DNA of 64,000 nucleotides from contig JAPZUD010000006.1 of assembly GCA_027533425.1 (NCBI GenBank), positions 248,001-312,000 on the forward strand. Reading direction: 5' to 3'. The notes under the pieces were generated by a model that was not told the DNA's origin, made no database searches, and saw only the letters and a list, made by a program, of their open reading frames with translations. Positions 35,617 to 44,258 of the stretch are shown one piece after another. The stretch is from Beijerinckiaceae bacterium (lineage in GTDB: Bacteria; Pseudomonadota; Alphaproteobacteria; Rhizobiales; Beijerinckiaceae). How positions within the stretch are numbered: the first letter of the stretch is position 1; the number at the start of each line of letters is the position of its first letter. A program made the translations under genes and the position numbers.

Positions 35617-36087
35617 TCAGGCAAGGTCGGCAAGAACGGCTTCGTGGCCCTCCACGAAGCGGCTCTTGCCTTTCTCCCCGATCCGATGGCCTTCCGCCTC
35701 GAGGAAGGCCGCCTGCAGCCGGATCCCGCCGGGATATTTCGGATTGAGCGAGCCGTCCGAACGCAGGGCGCGCCAGAACGGTGTCACGGCCTCGGTCCCG
35801 AGTTCCCGCATCTCCAGCGCCGCACGGGCGGCAATCCCGATGAAGATCGCCGTCGAGACCGGGCAGGCAATCGTCGTGCCGTGCCGCCGGGCAAGGCATT
35901 GCCGGATGTCGTCGAGCGTTGTCACCCGGCCCGCCGGCACCTGCCGCAGGATCGAATCGACTTCGGCAGGCGTTGAGACGATCATGGACGCTCCGGGCGG
36001 GCCCCAATGCCGTGCGCCCTCGGGCAGGGATTCCACCCTTTTGGGCTGCCGGACCTGCTGCAACTGCGCAATCGCCGATTTCGCCAT
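35617..36087 (-). CDS. MGMT family protein lacking the alkyl-acceptor Cys
   Basis: A 156-residue protein whose residues 38-135 resemble the winged-helix DNA-binding domain of O6-alkylguanine-DNA alkyltransferase: QVPAGRVTTLDDIRQCLARRHG and the end ALRSDGSLNPKYPGGIRLQAAFLEAEGH. The active-site PCHR of MGMT is here PFWR (within TPFWR, 102-106), so the acceptor Cys and adjacent His are missing. In alkyltransferase-like (ATL) proteins only the Cys is replaced (PWHR) and they bind lesions without repair; this variant differs further. ATG 36087 has GGAGGAGA upstream. Convergent with phaB, three bases between stops. Likely DNA binding, lesion role unproven. Confidence 0.7.
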   Translation of the reverse strand: MAKSAIAQLQQVRQPKRVESLPEGARHWGPPGASMIVSTPAEVDSILRQVPAGRVTTLDDIRQCLARRHGTTIACPVSTAIFIGIAARAALEMRELGTEAVTPFWRALRSDGSLNPKYPGGIRLQAAFLEAEGHRIGEKGKSRFVEGHEAVLADLA

Positions 36088-36606
36088 CTCTCCTCCTCCG
36101 GGACGGGTTGATCCTTGGCGAATCCTGCCGCGGACCGCGCCCTTCGGCAACCGGTCAACCGGGCCGTGATTTCTATCTCAGGTTGCTGACTTCGCCCACG
36201 CCGAAAGCCGCGCAGGCTCGCGCCGCGCGGATATGGCGAAGGAAAGCGGGGTCCCGCCGGCTTCGTCGCCGGTTCGGAAACGTAAAGAGGGTGGGCGTGA
36301 ACCGGCCCGGAAGGCAAGGCGGGACCCCGTTCCGGCGGGGGCTGCGAGAATTCGCGGCTTCCCCCGCCGTTCACCGCGGGGAGGAACGGTCCGGATCCGG
36401 CCTTGTTCCCGTGGCGATGGGTGCAGTCTAGGCCCGGTCCGCCTCAGCGGGGAAAACCCGCCCCATTCAGCCAGCGCACAACATCGCAAGGCGCTGATCC
36501 GGCAAAGGTTTTTCCTTCCGATCCACACAAGGCGCGCGCTGTCGAAAGTTTTTCTGTCGCCCCCGGGGCTTTCCAGCAGGCGGGCGGCGGCGTATTGCCT
36601 CGCAGC
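36088..36606. other. 519-base gene-less region with a separated inverted repeat
   Basis: Between the divergent MGMT-like and DMT transporter genes. Long ORFs crossing it (36178-37218 minus, 35919-36431 plus, and the upstream extension of 36403-37488) show Arg/Pro/Gly-rich frames typical of shadows. It contains a perfect 12-bp inverted repeat, CGGGGTCCCGCC at 36247-36258 and GGCGGGACCCCG at 36318-36329, 59 bases apart. It is GC-rich, not AT-rich, unlike the other promoter gaps. I cannot match it to a known RNA family by eye. Confidence 0.5.
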
Positions 36607-37488
36607 ATGACCTTGCCTGACACTGCTTCCCGCCCGGGCCTTTCCCTTTCCACCCTGGCCGGCCTCGGCGCCATCCTGCTCTGGGGCCTTCTTGCCCTGC
36701 TGACGGCCTCGACCGCCGGCGTGCCGCCCTTCCTGCTGACAGCGCTCACCTTCGCGATCGGCGGCGGGCTTGGCCTCCTCGTGCTGATCCTGCGCGGGCA
36801 ACTCGGCCGGCTGCGCCAGCCTGCCGGCGCATGGGCGCTCGGTGTGGGCGGCCTGTTCGGCTACCATGCCGTCTATTTCGCCGCGCTGAAATCCGCCCCG
36901 CCGGCCGAGGCGAGCCTCATCGCCTATCTCTGGCCGCTGCTGATCGTGCTCTTCTCGGGCCTGCTGCCGGGCGAGAAGCTGGGCCTGCGCCCGGTTTTCG
37001 GCGCGATTGCCGGGTTTGCCGGCGTGCTGCTGCTGGCCCTCGCCAAAGGCGGGATCGGCGCCGGCTCGGCAATCCCCTGGCTGGGTTACGGCCTGGCCCT
37101 CGCCTGCGCTTTCCTCTGGGCCGGCTATTCCGTGCTCTCGCGCCGCTTTGCCGAGGTGCCGACCGAGGCCGTTGTCGGCAATTGCCTCGTCACGGCGCTG
37201 CTCGCCGCCCTCGCCCATCTCGCGCTCGAACCGGCCGGCCTGCCGCAGGGCGCGGGAACCTGGCTGGCGATCCTCGCGCTCGGGCTCGGCCCGGTCGGCG
37301 CAGCCTTCTTTCTCTGGGATATCGGGATGAAGAAGGGCGATATCCGCTTTCTCGGCACTGCCTCCTACGCGGCGCCGGTGATCTCGACCCTCGCGCTGGT
37401 GGCGGCAGGCCGGGCGGAAGCCGGCTGGCCCCTCGCCCTGGCCTGCCTGCTCATCGTCGGCGGTGCGGTGATCGCAAGGCCGCGCTGA
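36607..37488 (+). CDS. DMT superfamily (EamA) transporter, YddG-like
   Basis: A 293-residue inner-membrane protein with ten hydrophobic segments in two repeats. LLALLTASTAGVPPFLLTALTFAIGGGLGLLVL, FGYHAVYFAALKSAPPAEASLIAYLWPLLIVLFSGLLPGEKL and the later GPVGAAFFLWDIGMKKGDIRFLGTASYAAPVISTLAL match the aromatic-amino-acid exporter YddG subgroup (the YxWPLLIVL and SYAxPVxST motifs). ATG 36607 is chosen because homology begins at GLGAILLWG shortly after. Probably exports aromatic or related amino acids; unproven. Convergent with the GNAT gene, three bases between stops. Confidence 0.88.
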   Translation: MTLPDTASRPGLSLSTLAGLGAILLWGLLALLTASTAGVPPFLLTALTFAIGGGLGLLVLILRGQLGRLRQPAGAWALGVGGLFGYHAVYFAALKSAPPAEASLIAYLWPLLIVLFSGLLPGEKLGLRPVFGAIAGFAGVLLLALAKGGIGAGSAIPWLGYGLALACAFLWAGYSVLSRRFAEVPTEAVVGNCLVTALLAALAHLALEPAGLPQGAGTWLAILALGLGPVGAAFFLWDIGMKKGDIRFLGTASYAAPVISTLALVAAGRAEAGWPLALACLLIVGGAVIARPR

Positions 37489-37491
37489 ACC

Positions 37492-38250
37492 TCAGCGCTT
37501 GCGGCGCCAATAGGCGGCGGAATAGACCGGCACGAAGCCCAGCGAGCCATAGAGCCCCTGCGCCGCTTCGTTCTCGCTGGCAACCTGCAGGAACATCCGT
37601 TTCGCCCCGGCCTGATGCGCCCAGGCAATGATGCCCGATACCAGCCGGCGGCCATGGCCCTTGCCGCGCCTGTCCGGATCCACCATGACCGACCCGAATT
37701 CCGCCATGCCGCGATCGACCGAAACCAGCGCATAGGCCACCGGTTCGCCCCCCTCAAGCAACGTCGCGAAGCGCGTCGGCACGCGGATATTGCTGACAAT
37801 GCCCTGCAAGGCGGCGACATCGCGCTTGGCCCCGCTCTGCCAGCGGCAGGCGCCTTCGAGCCAGTCCGGCCCCGGCAGCGTATCGAGCCTGAGGCCGGCG
37901 GGAATCTCTGCCGACCGGGCCTCGCCGATCATGCCGATCGAGCCATCCTCGGCCGCATAGCCATCCTGTTCCAGCATCCGCATCACGGCCGGGCGGACCA
38001 GCGGCGAGAGCCGGATCGACGGCGGCAGCCCGGCCGCATTGTAGAGGCATTCGATATGCCGCAGGGTCTCGGAATCGAGATTGCTGGCGGGCTTGACGCA
38101 GCAGGCCGAGTTCGCGCGGCCGGAATAGCCCCTCGCGAACCGGCAGAGCCAGTCGCCGACCAGCACGGTCTGGTGGCTCGGCCAGCAATTGATCAGACGT
38201 TCCTCGCAGGCCTGCACATCGCCGAGGCCCCCGAACAAAGCTGCGCTCAT
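37492..38250 (-). CDS. GNAT family N-acetyltransferase
   Basis: A 252-residue acetyltransferase. The acetyl-CoA-binding GNAT core is in the C-terminal half: EFGSVMVDPDRRGKGHGRRLVSGIIAWAHQAGAKRMFLQV (motif A, RxxGxG/A as RRGKGHG) and ENEAAQGLYGSLGFVPVYSAAYWRRK (motif B, ALYxxLGF-like). The N-terminal half has a second, weaker GNAT-like segment. ATG 38250 overlaps the stop of the DUF985 gene by four bases, so it is the last gene of the gloB-DUF985-GNAT operon. Acetyl acceptor is unknown. Confidence 0.9.
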   Translation of the reverse strand: MSAALFGGLGDVQACEERLINCWPSHQTVLVGDWLCRFARGYSGRANSACCVKPASNLDSETLRHIECLYNAAGLPPSIRLSPLVRPAVMRMLEQDGYAAEDGSIGMIGEARSAEIPAGLRLDTLPGPDWLEGACRWQSGAKRDVAALQGIVSNIRVPTRFATLLEGGEPVAYALVSVDRGMAEFGSVMVDPDRRGKGHGRRLVSGIIAWAHQAGAKRMFLQVASENEAAQGLYGSLGFVPVYSAAYWRRKR

Positions 38251-38717
38251 GCCCGGCCTCCCGGCTTGCGCGGCGTCGGCCGCCAGTCCGGCGGGGCCAT
38301 CTCGAACCCGTCGAAGGTGAAGCCCGGCGCGACCGTGCAGCCCACCAGGGTCCAGGCGCCTAGGGAGGTCGCGCTCTGCCAATGGCCCTTCGGCACGATG
38401 ATCTGCGGCCGTTGGCCTGCCTCGAGTACCGGGCCGAGATGCTGCGCCGCCGCATCATGCCCGTTCGGGCTGATCGTGATGACCATCGGAGCGCCGGCAT
38501 AATAGTGCCAGATCTCGGCCGCATCGACACGGTGCCATTCGGATACCTCGCCCGCCTCGAGCAGGTAATAGATCGCCGTGCCGACCGAGCGCCCCGCCGC
38601 ATCGGCCTCGGGGTCGCGGAAGGTCTCGCGGAAATGCCCGCCTTCCGGGTGGGGCTGCAGCCCGAGCTGGGCGATGATCGCGCGCGCGGTGAGCGCCGTC
38701 TGGCTTCCGTCGGACAT
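38247..38717 (-). CDS. DUF985 cupin-fold protein
   Basis: A 156-residue cupin of the DUF985 family. LQPHPEGGHFRETFRDP, GTAIYYLLEAGEVSEWHRVDAAEIWHYYAGAPMVITIS and IIVPKGHWQSATSLGAWTLVGCTVAPGFTFDGFEMA are the family landmarks; the His/Glu positions of the cupin motif (HRVD..EIWHYY) may bind a metal. Function unknown; some members act on sugar nucleotides or related small molecules. It lies between gloB (9 bases upstream) and the GNAT gene (ATGA overlap), in the same operon. Confidence 0.92.
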   Translation of the reverse strand: MSDGSQTALTARAIIAQLGLQPHPEGGHFRETFRDPEADAAGRSVGTAIYYLLEAGEVSEWHRVDAAEIWHYYAGAPMVITISPNGHDAAAQHLGPVLEAGQRPQIIVPKGHWQSATSLGAWTLVGCTVAPGFTFDGFEMAPPDWRPTPRKPGGRA

Positions 38718-38726
38718 GCCCGCCCC

Positions 38727-39446
38727 TCAGAACCGGTTCTTGGCTTCGCGCAGGGCGGCGAATTCGGCAAGGTCCTTCGCCTTGACGAACACATTCGTGG
38801 CCCGCTCCGCGCCGATCGTCGTCGGCAGCGTGAAGTCACCCGCCGCGCGCTGCGCCTCGACCCGCGCGAGGCGGGCAGCAATGGCCTCGTTCTCCGGGGC
38901 GATATGGGCGCAGAAACGGGCATTCGAGAGCGTGTATTCATGCCCGCAATAGACGCGCGTTTCCTCCGGCAGCGTGGCGATCCGCATCACCGAGGCATGC
39001 AGCTTCTCGATGGTCGAGCTGATCACCCGGCCGCAGCCCATCGCGAAGAGCACATCGCCGGCAAAGAACACGCCGTCCCCGGCGAAATGAAAGGCGACAT
39101 GGTCCTCGCAATGACCCGGCACATGCCAGACCGCCGCCTTCAGCGCGCCGACCTCGACCGCGTCGCCCTCGCCGACATAGCGATAGGCCTGCGGCACAGC
39201 CTCGCGCGCCAGCACCGGCGCGATCACCATGGCGCCATGCGTGGCGACGAGGGCGGGGATGCCGTCGATATGGTCCGCATGCTGGTGCGTCACGAGGATC
39301 AGATCCAGCGTCCAGCCCCGCCGCTTCAGCGCCGCCTCGATCGCCCCCGCATCCGGGGCATCGATCGCCGCAACCTTGCCCGTGGCAGGATCGCGGATCA
39401 GCACGCCGTAATTGTCCGACCGGCACAGAAACAGTTCGATATCCAC
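38727..39446 (-). CDS. gloB: Hydroxyacylglutathione hydrolase (glyoxalase II)
   Basis: A 239-residue metallo-beta-lactamase-fold thioesterase hydrolysing S-lactoylglutathione to lactate in methylglyoxal detoxification. The metal motif THQHADH is at 53-59, with GHCEDHVAFHF, FAGDVLFAMGCGRV and CGHEYTLSNARFCAHIAPEN supplying the remaining His/Asp ligands and glutathione-binding region. Start is GTG 39446 with GAGGG upstream. Slightly shorter than E. coli GloB but normal for alphaproteobacteria. First gene of the gloB-DUF985-GNAT operon; divergent from a methyltransferase gene. Confidence 0.95.
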   Translation of the reverse strand: MDIELFLCRSDNYGVLIRDPATGKVAAIDAPDAGAIEAALKRRGWTLDLILVTHQHADHIDGIPALVATHGAMVIAPVLAREAVPQAYRYVGEGDAVEVGALKAAVWHVPGHCEDHVAFHFAGDGVFFAGDVLFAMGCGRVISSTIEKLHASVMRIATLPEETRVYCGHEYTLSNARFCAHIAPENEAIAARLARVEAQRAAGDFTLPTTIGAERATNVFVKAKDLAEFAALREAKNRF

Positions 39447-39537
39447 GCGTCCATTCCCTCATCGACAGGCCCGTCCCGCTCTGGCAATGCTTGAGCGTCG
39501 CGGCCGCGCCCTCCCTTATCATAAACCATTCGTAACC

Positions 39538-40275
39538 ATGCAACTTGATGTCGTCGATCTGAAATCCTTCTACGGCAGCCCGCTCGGCACGGTTGCGCGG
39601 GAGATGATCCTGCGTCGGGTCCGGCAGCGGTGGGAGGATCTCTCCGGGCTGGCCCTGCTCGGCCTCGGCTATGCGACACCCTATCTCGATACGCTCCGCA
39701 CGGGCACCGAACGCACCATCGCCTTCATGCCGGCCCGCCAGGGCATCGTCGCGTGGCCGCCGGGCCAGCTCTCGGCCGTCAGCCTCGTCGAGGGAACGGA
39801 CCTGCCCCTGCGCGACCAGGTGGTGGACCGCGTGCTGATGATCCATGCGCTCGAAACCTCGGATGATCCCGCCGCCCTGATGGGCGAGATCTGGCGGATC
39901 CTCGCCCCGGGTGGCCATGTGATGATCGTGGTGCCGAATCGCCGCGGCCCCTGGGCCCGGCAGGACACGACGCCTTTCGGCCACGGCCAGCCCTTCTCGA
40001 AGCGGCAGGTCACCGAATTGCTGCGCCAGGCCCTGTTCACGCCCACCCATTGGGATGAGGCCCTGTTCGTGCCGCCGATCCAGCGCGGCTTCTTCCTGCG
40101 CACGGCCCTCGCCTGGGAGCGGCTGGGCGCCAGCCTGCCCCTGCCCTTCGGCGGGGTCTATCTCGTGGAGGCGACCAAGCAGGTCTATCGCCCGGCCCTT
40201 TCCGGCAGGGCCGCGCGGGTGCGCGGGCTGCTCCAGCCGATCCTCGTGCCGAGCGGCGGCACGGCGGCGGGCTAG
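39538..40275 (+). CDS. SAM-dependent methyltransferase domain protein
   Basis: A 245-residue protein with a degenerate class I methyltransferase fold. MQLDVVDLKSFYGSPLGTVAREMILRRVRQRWEDLSGLALLGLGYATPYLD takes the place of the SAM-binding motif I (GLGYATPY), and DQVVDRVLMIHALETSDDPAALMGEIWRILAPGGHVMIVVPNRRGPWARQDTTPFGHGQPFSKRQ is the typical motif IV-V region of methyltransferase-11. The starting peptide and the C-terminal AxRxRGLLQPILVPxxG are shared with a widespread alphaproteobacterial family lying divergent from gloB. Substrate unknown. ATG 39538 is chosen over the longer track ORF. Convergent with metW. Confidence 0.85.
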   Translation: MQLDVVDLKSFYGSPLGTVAREMILRRVRQRWEDLSGLALLGLGYATPYLDTLRTGTERTIAFMPARQGIVAWPPGQLSAVSLVEGTDLPLRDQVVDRVLMIHALETSDDPAALMGEIWRILAPGGHVMIVVPNRRGPWARQDTTPFGHGQPFSKRQVTELLRQALFTPTHWDEALFVPPIQRGFFLRTALAWERLGASLPLPFGGVYLVEATKQVYRPALSGRAARVRGLLQPILVPSGGTAAG

Positions 40276-40277
40276 CT

Positions 40278-40898
40278 CTAGTCGCCCTGCCGGGCCAGCC
40301 AGAAGATCCCCTGTTCGCCCATCAGGTTCCAGAACCACCACGGCATCTTCACGCCCACCGGCTTGCCGGCGGCATCGAGCGCATCCGCACGGACGATCCG
40401 GGCCTGCAGCGCCTCGGCCAGCGCGACGAAATCGCGGATCGTGCAGAAATGGATGTTCGGCGTGTTGTACCACGTGTCCGGCAGGTTCTCGGTCACCGGC
40501 ATGGCCCCCTTGAACATCAGATGGGTGCGGATGCGCCAATGCCCGAAATTCGGGAAGGAGACGATGGCATTCCGCCCGATCCGGAGCATCTGTTCGAGCA
40601 CGATCTTCGGGTTCCGCGTTGCCTGGATCGTCTGCGAGAGGATCACGTAGTCGAAGCAATCATCGGGATAATCGGCGAGGTCGGTATCGGCGTCGCCCTG
40701 GATCACCGCCAGCCCCTTGGCCACGCAGGCCGCGACACCCTCGCGCGAGATCTCGATGCCGCGTGCATCGACCTGCTTGTGCTGCGCGAGGAAGGCCAGC
40801 AGCTCGCCATCGCCGCAGCCGACATCCAGCACCCGCGTGCCGGGCCGGACCATCTCCGCAACGAGGCGGTAATCGGAACGCAGGGCTTCGCTGCTCAT
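40278..40898 (-). CDS. metW: Methionine biosynthesis protein MetW
   Basis: A 206-residue MetW, a methyltransferase-fold protein required with MetX for homoserine acylation in many proteobacteria. [30 protein letters not shown] is the SAM-like motif, followed by [63 protein letters not shown] and [25 protein letters not shown], diagnostic of MetW. Its ATG overlaps the metX stop by four bases, so the two are translationally coupled. Confidence 0.97.
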   Translation of the reverse strand: MSSEALRSDYRLVAEMVRPGTRVLDVGCGDGELLAFLAQHKQVDARGIEISREGVAACVAKGLAVIQGDADTDLADYPDDCFDYVILSQTIQATRNPKIVLEQMLRIGRNAIVSFPNFGHWRIRTHLMFKGAMPVTENLPDTWYNTPNIHFCTIRDFVALAEALQARIVRADALDAAGKPVGVKMPWWFWNLMGEQGIFWLARQGD

Positions 40899-42058
40899 GC
40901 CGCGCCTCCGGGAATGCCGCGCGCGGTCGCGGCGGCGTTGAGGAAGCCGCGCGTCGTCGCGAAGAGATTGGGCTCCTCGAGCAGGAAGGCGTCATGGCCC
41001 TTGTCGCTCTCGATCTCGACGAAAGAGACCGAAGCGCCGGCCGCGTTGAGCGCATGCACGATTTGCCGGCTGTCGGACGTCGGGAACAGCCAGTCCGAGG
41101 TGAAGGAGACCAGGCAGAACCGCGTCCGCGTGTTGCGGAAGGCCGCGCCGAGCGAGCCGCCATTGTCAGCGGCAAGATCGAAGTAATCCATTGCCCGGGT
41201 CAGGTAGAGATAGGAATTGGCGTCGAACCGCTCGACGAACGAGATCCCCTGGTGGCGCAGGTAGGATTCGACCTGGAAATCCGCATCGAAGGAAAAGGTC
41301 GGCGCCTCGCGGTCCTGCAGCTTGCGCCCGAACTTCCGTTGCAGGGCCGGCTCGGAGAGGTAGGTGATATGCGCCGCCATCCGCGCGACAGCGAGGCCCT
41401 TGACCGGGCGGGCGCCCTCCTGCTGGTAGCGGCCACGCCGCCATTCCGGATCGGCCATCACCGCCTGCCGGCCGACCTCATGGAAAGCGATGTTCTGCGC
41501 CGAATGCTTGGCGGCGGAGGCGATCGGCATCGCGGCGAACACCCGCGAAGGGAAAAGCGAGGCCCAGGCCAGAACCTGCATCCCGCCCATCGAGCCGCCG
41601 ACCACGGCGAGCAGCGTCTCGATGCCAAGATGGTCGATCAGCCGTGCCTGCGCGCGGACCATGTCGGAGATCGTCAGAACCGGGAAGCCGGTGGCGAAGG
41701 CCTCGCCGGTTTCCGGGTTGGTCGAGGCCGGGCCGGACGAGCCCATGCACCCGCCGATGACATTCGAGCAGATGACGAAGAAACGGTCCGTATCGATCGG
41801 CTTGCCGGGACCGACCATGGAGATCCACCAGCCGGCCTTGCCGGTGACCGGGTGGACATTGGCAACATGCTGGTCGCCCGTCAGCGCATGGCAGATGAGG
41901 ATCGCATTCGTCCGCTCGGCATTGAGCGTGCCATAGGTCTGGTAGGCGATCTGGACCGGCGCGAGGCTGGCCCCGGATTCAAGCACGAGCGGGTCGTCCG
42001 CACCAAGGCGCAGGACGAGGGAATGCGGTTCATCCGCTTCGTGGTGGCGCTGGTTCAT
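40895..42058 (-). CDS. metX: Homoserine O-acyltransferase MetX
   Basis: About 387 residues, alpha/beta hydrolase-fold acyltransferase acylating homoserine in methionine synthesis. [49 protein letters not shown] and the nucleophile elbow GGSMGGMQ are diagnostic; the catalytic Asp is in [12 protein letters not shown] and His in [12 protein letters not shown] 42058 ([11 protein letters not shown]) is preferred by homology; the ORF-track ATG at 42109 has AGGA too close. Whether acetyl- or succinyl-CoA is used cannot be decided by eye. Works with MetW downstream. I looked for a SAM-II riboswitch upstream and did not find one. Confidence 0.95.
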   Translation of the reverse strand: MNQRHHEADEPHSLVLRLGADDPLVLESGASLAPVQIAYQTYGTLNAERTNAILICHALTGDQHVANVHPVTGKAGWWISMVGPGKPIDTDRFFVICSNVIGGCMGSSGPASTNPETGEAFATGFPVLTISDMVRAQARLIDHLGIETLLAVVGGSMGGMQVLAWASLFPSRVFAAMPIASAAKHSAQNIAFHEVGRQAVMADPEWRRGRYQQEGARPVKGLAVARMAAHITYLSEPALQRKFGRKLQDREAPTFSFDADFQVESYLRHQGISFVERFDANSYLYLTRAMDYFDLAADNGGSLGAAFRNTRTRFCLVSFTSDWLFPTSDSRQIVHALNAAGASVSFVEIESDKGHDAFLLEEPNLFATTRGFLNAAATARGIPGGAA

Positions 42059-42203
42059 GCGCTGGCTGCCCTGCTCCCGCCGGAAGGAGAATTCGATTTT
42101 CCGGACCATTCCTGTTTAAAGGATAATATCGTTCGAATAAACGAACAAGAGGGAAGCATCGCTCCCCTGCATCGCCCGCCCGCTTGCTCTGCCGGCAAGA
42201 GAC

Positions 42204-42233
42204 GCCTTATGCAACAAGGGAGGCCTTATGCAA
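42204..42233 (+). repeat. Direct repeat upstream of the chorismate mutase gene
   Basis: GCCTTATGCAA occurs at 42204-42214 and again at 42223-42233, 19 bases apart start to start, within the 215-base divergent gap between metX and the chorismate mutase gene. It could be a regulator half-site pair; nothing else supports it. Confidence 0.6.
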
Positions 42234-42273
42234 GTCCGTCGGCCCTGTCACGGCCGGGAAGGGAAGGAAGTCC

Positions 42274-43113
42274 ATGTCCGCTGCCGCGCCGCCGCTCGCC
42301 CATCTGCGCCAGGAAATCGACCGGATCGACGGCGTGATCCATGCCGCCCTTGTCGAGCGTGGCGAGATTGTCGGCCAGGTGATCGCGGCGAAGAACGCGG
42401 CCGGCGATACCGGCTCGGCCTTCCGCCCGGACCGCGAGGCGGACCTCATGCGCCGCATCGTCCTGAAAGCGCCGGGCCGATGGCCGGTTGACGCACCGGA
42501 AAACATCTGGCGCGTCATCGTCGCTACCTCGACCTTCACCCAGGTGCCCTATCGCGTCCATGCCGATCTCTCGGGCGGCGATGTCGCCATCCGCGAGAGC
42601 ATGCGCTTCCATTTCGGCTTCACCGTGCCCTTCGTGCCGGCGGAGGATTCCCGCGCGGTTATCGCTGCGGTGGCGGCCTCGTTCGGCGATCTCGGCATGT
42701 TCCGGATCGACCAGTCCGCCACGCTCGGCGCCTGGTGGAAGGGGCTGGAACACCCGGCCGCGCCGAAGATCATCGCCCGCCTGCCGTTCGCCGAGCGCGC
42801 GGACCATCCGGTCGGCCTGCCGGTTTTCGTCATTGCCCGGCCCCAGAAGGAGGGCCTTGCCCGCGAGACGATTCTCGCCTCCGTGCGGGCGGAGCGCTGG
42901 CGCCAGCCGGCCCTCGAGGCGCTCGCGTCCCTGGGGGCGGAGCTGGTCGCCTCGGCCGGCGATGCCAATGGCGCCAATCTTTTGATCGCCCATCCGGCCG
43001 AAGTCTCCGCTCAAGGATTGACGGACGCGCTGGAAGGGGCGAAATGCGCGCCGTCGCGCTATATCGAGATCGGCTGCCATGCCCGGCGCTTTCGCCTCGG
43101 CAGCGGATCCTGA
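42274..43113 (+). CDS. Chorismate mutase (AroQ) with unknown C-terminal domain
   Basis: A 279-residue protein. Residues 1-85 are an AroQ-type chorismate mutase helix bundle: LAHLRQEIDRIDGVIHAALVERGEIVGQVIAAKNA, then PDREADLMRRIVLKAPGRWP and DAPENIWRVIVATSTF, with the Arg/Lys/Glu pattern that binds chorismate. The remaining 190 residues (AEDSRAVIAAVAASFGDLGMF and beyond) form an alpha/beta domain unlike a complete prephenate dehydratase. It leads a run with hisC and tyrC, so chorismate is channelled to prephenate for Phe/Tyr. ATG 42274 follows GGAAGG. The C-terminal domain is a family feature of Hyphomicrobiales chorismate mutases; role unknown. Confidence 0.87.
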   Translation: MSAAAPPLAHLRQEIDRIDGVIHAALVERGEIVGQVIAAKNAAGDTGSAFRPDREADLMRRIVLKAPGRWPVDAPENIWRVIVATSTFTQVPYRVHADLSGGDVAIRESMRFHFGFTVPFVPAEDSRAVIAAVAASFGDLGMFRIDQSATLGAWWKGLEHPAAPKIIARLPFAERADHPVGLPVFVIARPQKEGLARETILASVRAERWRQPALEALASLGAELVASAGDANGANLLIAHPAEVSAQGLTDALEGAKCAPSRYIEIGCHARRFRLGSGS

Positions 43114-43142
43114 TCCCGCGCATCCCTGAAGGAGTGTAGGCC

Positions 43143-44258
43143 GTGACCGCTGTTCCCAAGCCCCGCGAGAGCATTCTGCAGATCGAGGCCTATGTCCCCG
43201 GCAAGAGCAAGGCTCCGGCCGGCGTGAAGCTGCACAAGCTCTCCAGCAACGAGACGCCGCTCGGCCCCAGCCCCCGCGCGATCGAGGCCTTCCGCGCCGC
43301 CGGGGCCGCACTCGAGCTTTACCCCGATGGCAGCGCCGAGAAGCTGCGGGCCGCCATTGCTGCCCGCTACGGCCTCGATGCCGGCCGCATTCTCTGCGGC
43401 GCCGGCTCGGACGAACTGCTCTCGCTCCTCGCCTATGGCTATCTCAACCCCGGCGACGAGGCGATCTATTCGGAATATGGCTTCCTCGTTTACCGCATCG
43501 CCACGCTCGCGGCGGGCGCCGTGCCGGTCGTGGCGAAGGAGAAGAACCACACGGCCGATGTCGATGCGATCCTCGCCGCGGTGACGCCGAAAACGCGCAT
43601 GATCTTCCTCGCCAATCCGAACAATCCGACGGGCACCTACCTGCCCTTCGACGAGGTGAAGCGCCTGCATGCCGGATTGCGCGGCGATATCCTGCTCGTG
43701 CTCGATGCCGCCTATGCCGAATATGTCCGCCGGAATGACTATGCCTCCGGGCTGGAACTGGTTGCCACCAGCCAGAATGTCGTGATGACGCGGACCTTCT
43801 CGAAGATCCACGGCCTCGCCAACCTGCGCATCGGCTGGCTCTATGCCCCCCCGGCGATCATCGACGTGCTCAACCGCATCCGCGGCCCGTTCAACATGAA
43901 TGGCCCCGCCATCGCGGCCGGCGTGGCGGCGATGGAGGATACGGCCCATGAGGACAAGGCCGTCGCCCATAACACTCTCTGGCTCGAGAAAATGACCGTC
44001 GCGCTGGAAAGCCTCGGCCTCGTGGTCACGCCCTCCGTCGGCAATTTCGTGCTGGTCCATTTCCCGAAAGAAGCCGGCAAGAGCGCCGCCGATGCCGATG
44101 CCTGGCTGACCGAGCGCGGCATCATCCTGCGCCGGATGGACGCCTATGGCATGCCCGGCGCCCTCCGCCTGACCATCGGCAACGAGGAGGCGAACCGCGC
44201 CGTCGTGGCGGCTCTCGCCGGCTTCCTCGGCAAGGACGCCGCGAAAGCCCTGTCATGA
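43143..44258 (+). CDS. hisC: Histidinol-phosphate aminotransferase (HisC)
   Basis: A 371-residue PLP aminotransferase, fold type [17 protein letters not shown] begins the substrate pocket; the PLP-binding Lys is K221 in [31 protein letters not shown] and [10 protein letters not shown] are the family turns. HisC enzymes in bacteria can also transaminate prephenate or phenylpyruvate, and here the gene sits between chorismate mutase and prephenate dehydrogenase, suggesting a Tyr/Phe role as well as His. GTG start at 43143 with GGAG upstream. Stop overlaps tyrC start by four bases. Confidence 0.95.
   Translation: MTAVPKPRESILQIEAYVPGKSKAPAGVKLHKLSSNETPLGPSPRAIEAFRAAGAALELYPDGSAEKLRAAIAARYGLDAGRILCGAGSDELLSLLAYGYLNPGDEAIYSEYGFLVYRIATLAAGAVPVVAKEKNHTADVDAILAAVTPKTRMIFLANPNNPTGTYLPFDEVKRLHAGLRGDILLVLDAAYAEYVRRNDYASGLELVATSQNVVMTRTFSKIHGLANLRIGWLYAPPAIIDVLNRIRGPFNMNGPAIAAGVAAMEDTAHEDKAVAHNTLWLEKMTVALESLGLVVTPSVGNFVLVHFPKEAGKSAADADAWLTERGIILRRMDAYGMPGALRLTIGNEEANRAVVAALAGFLGKDAAKALS

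Noticed and set aside
36178-37218. 346-residue minus ORF across the 36.1-36.6 kb gap
   Set aside because: Mostly antisense to the DMT transporter; Gln/Glu/Arg-rich shadow composition.
42059-42273. Possible SAM-II (metA) riboswitch upstream of metX
   Set aside because: SAM-II elements are common before alphaproteobacterial met genes, so I read the minus-strand leader for the conserved pseudoknot stretches. None was recognisable; only a short GTTCG/CGAAC dyad is present.
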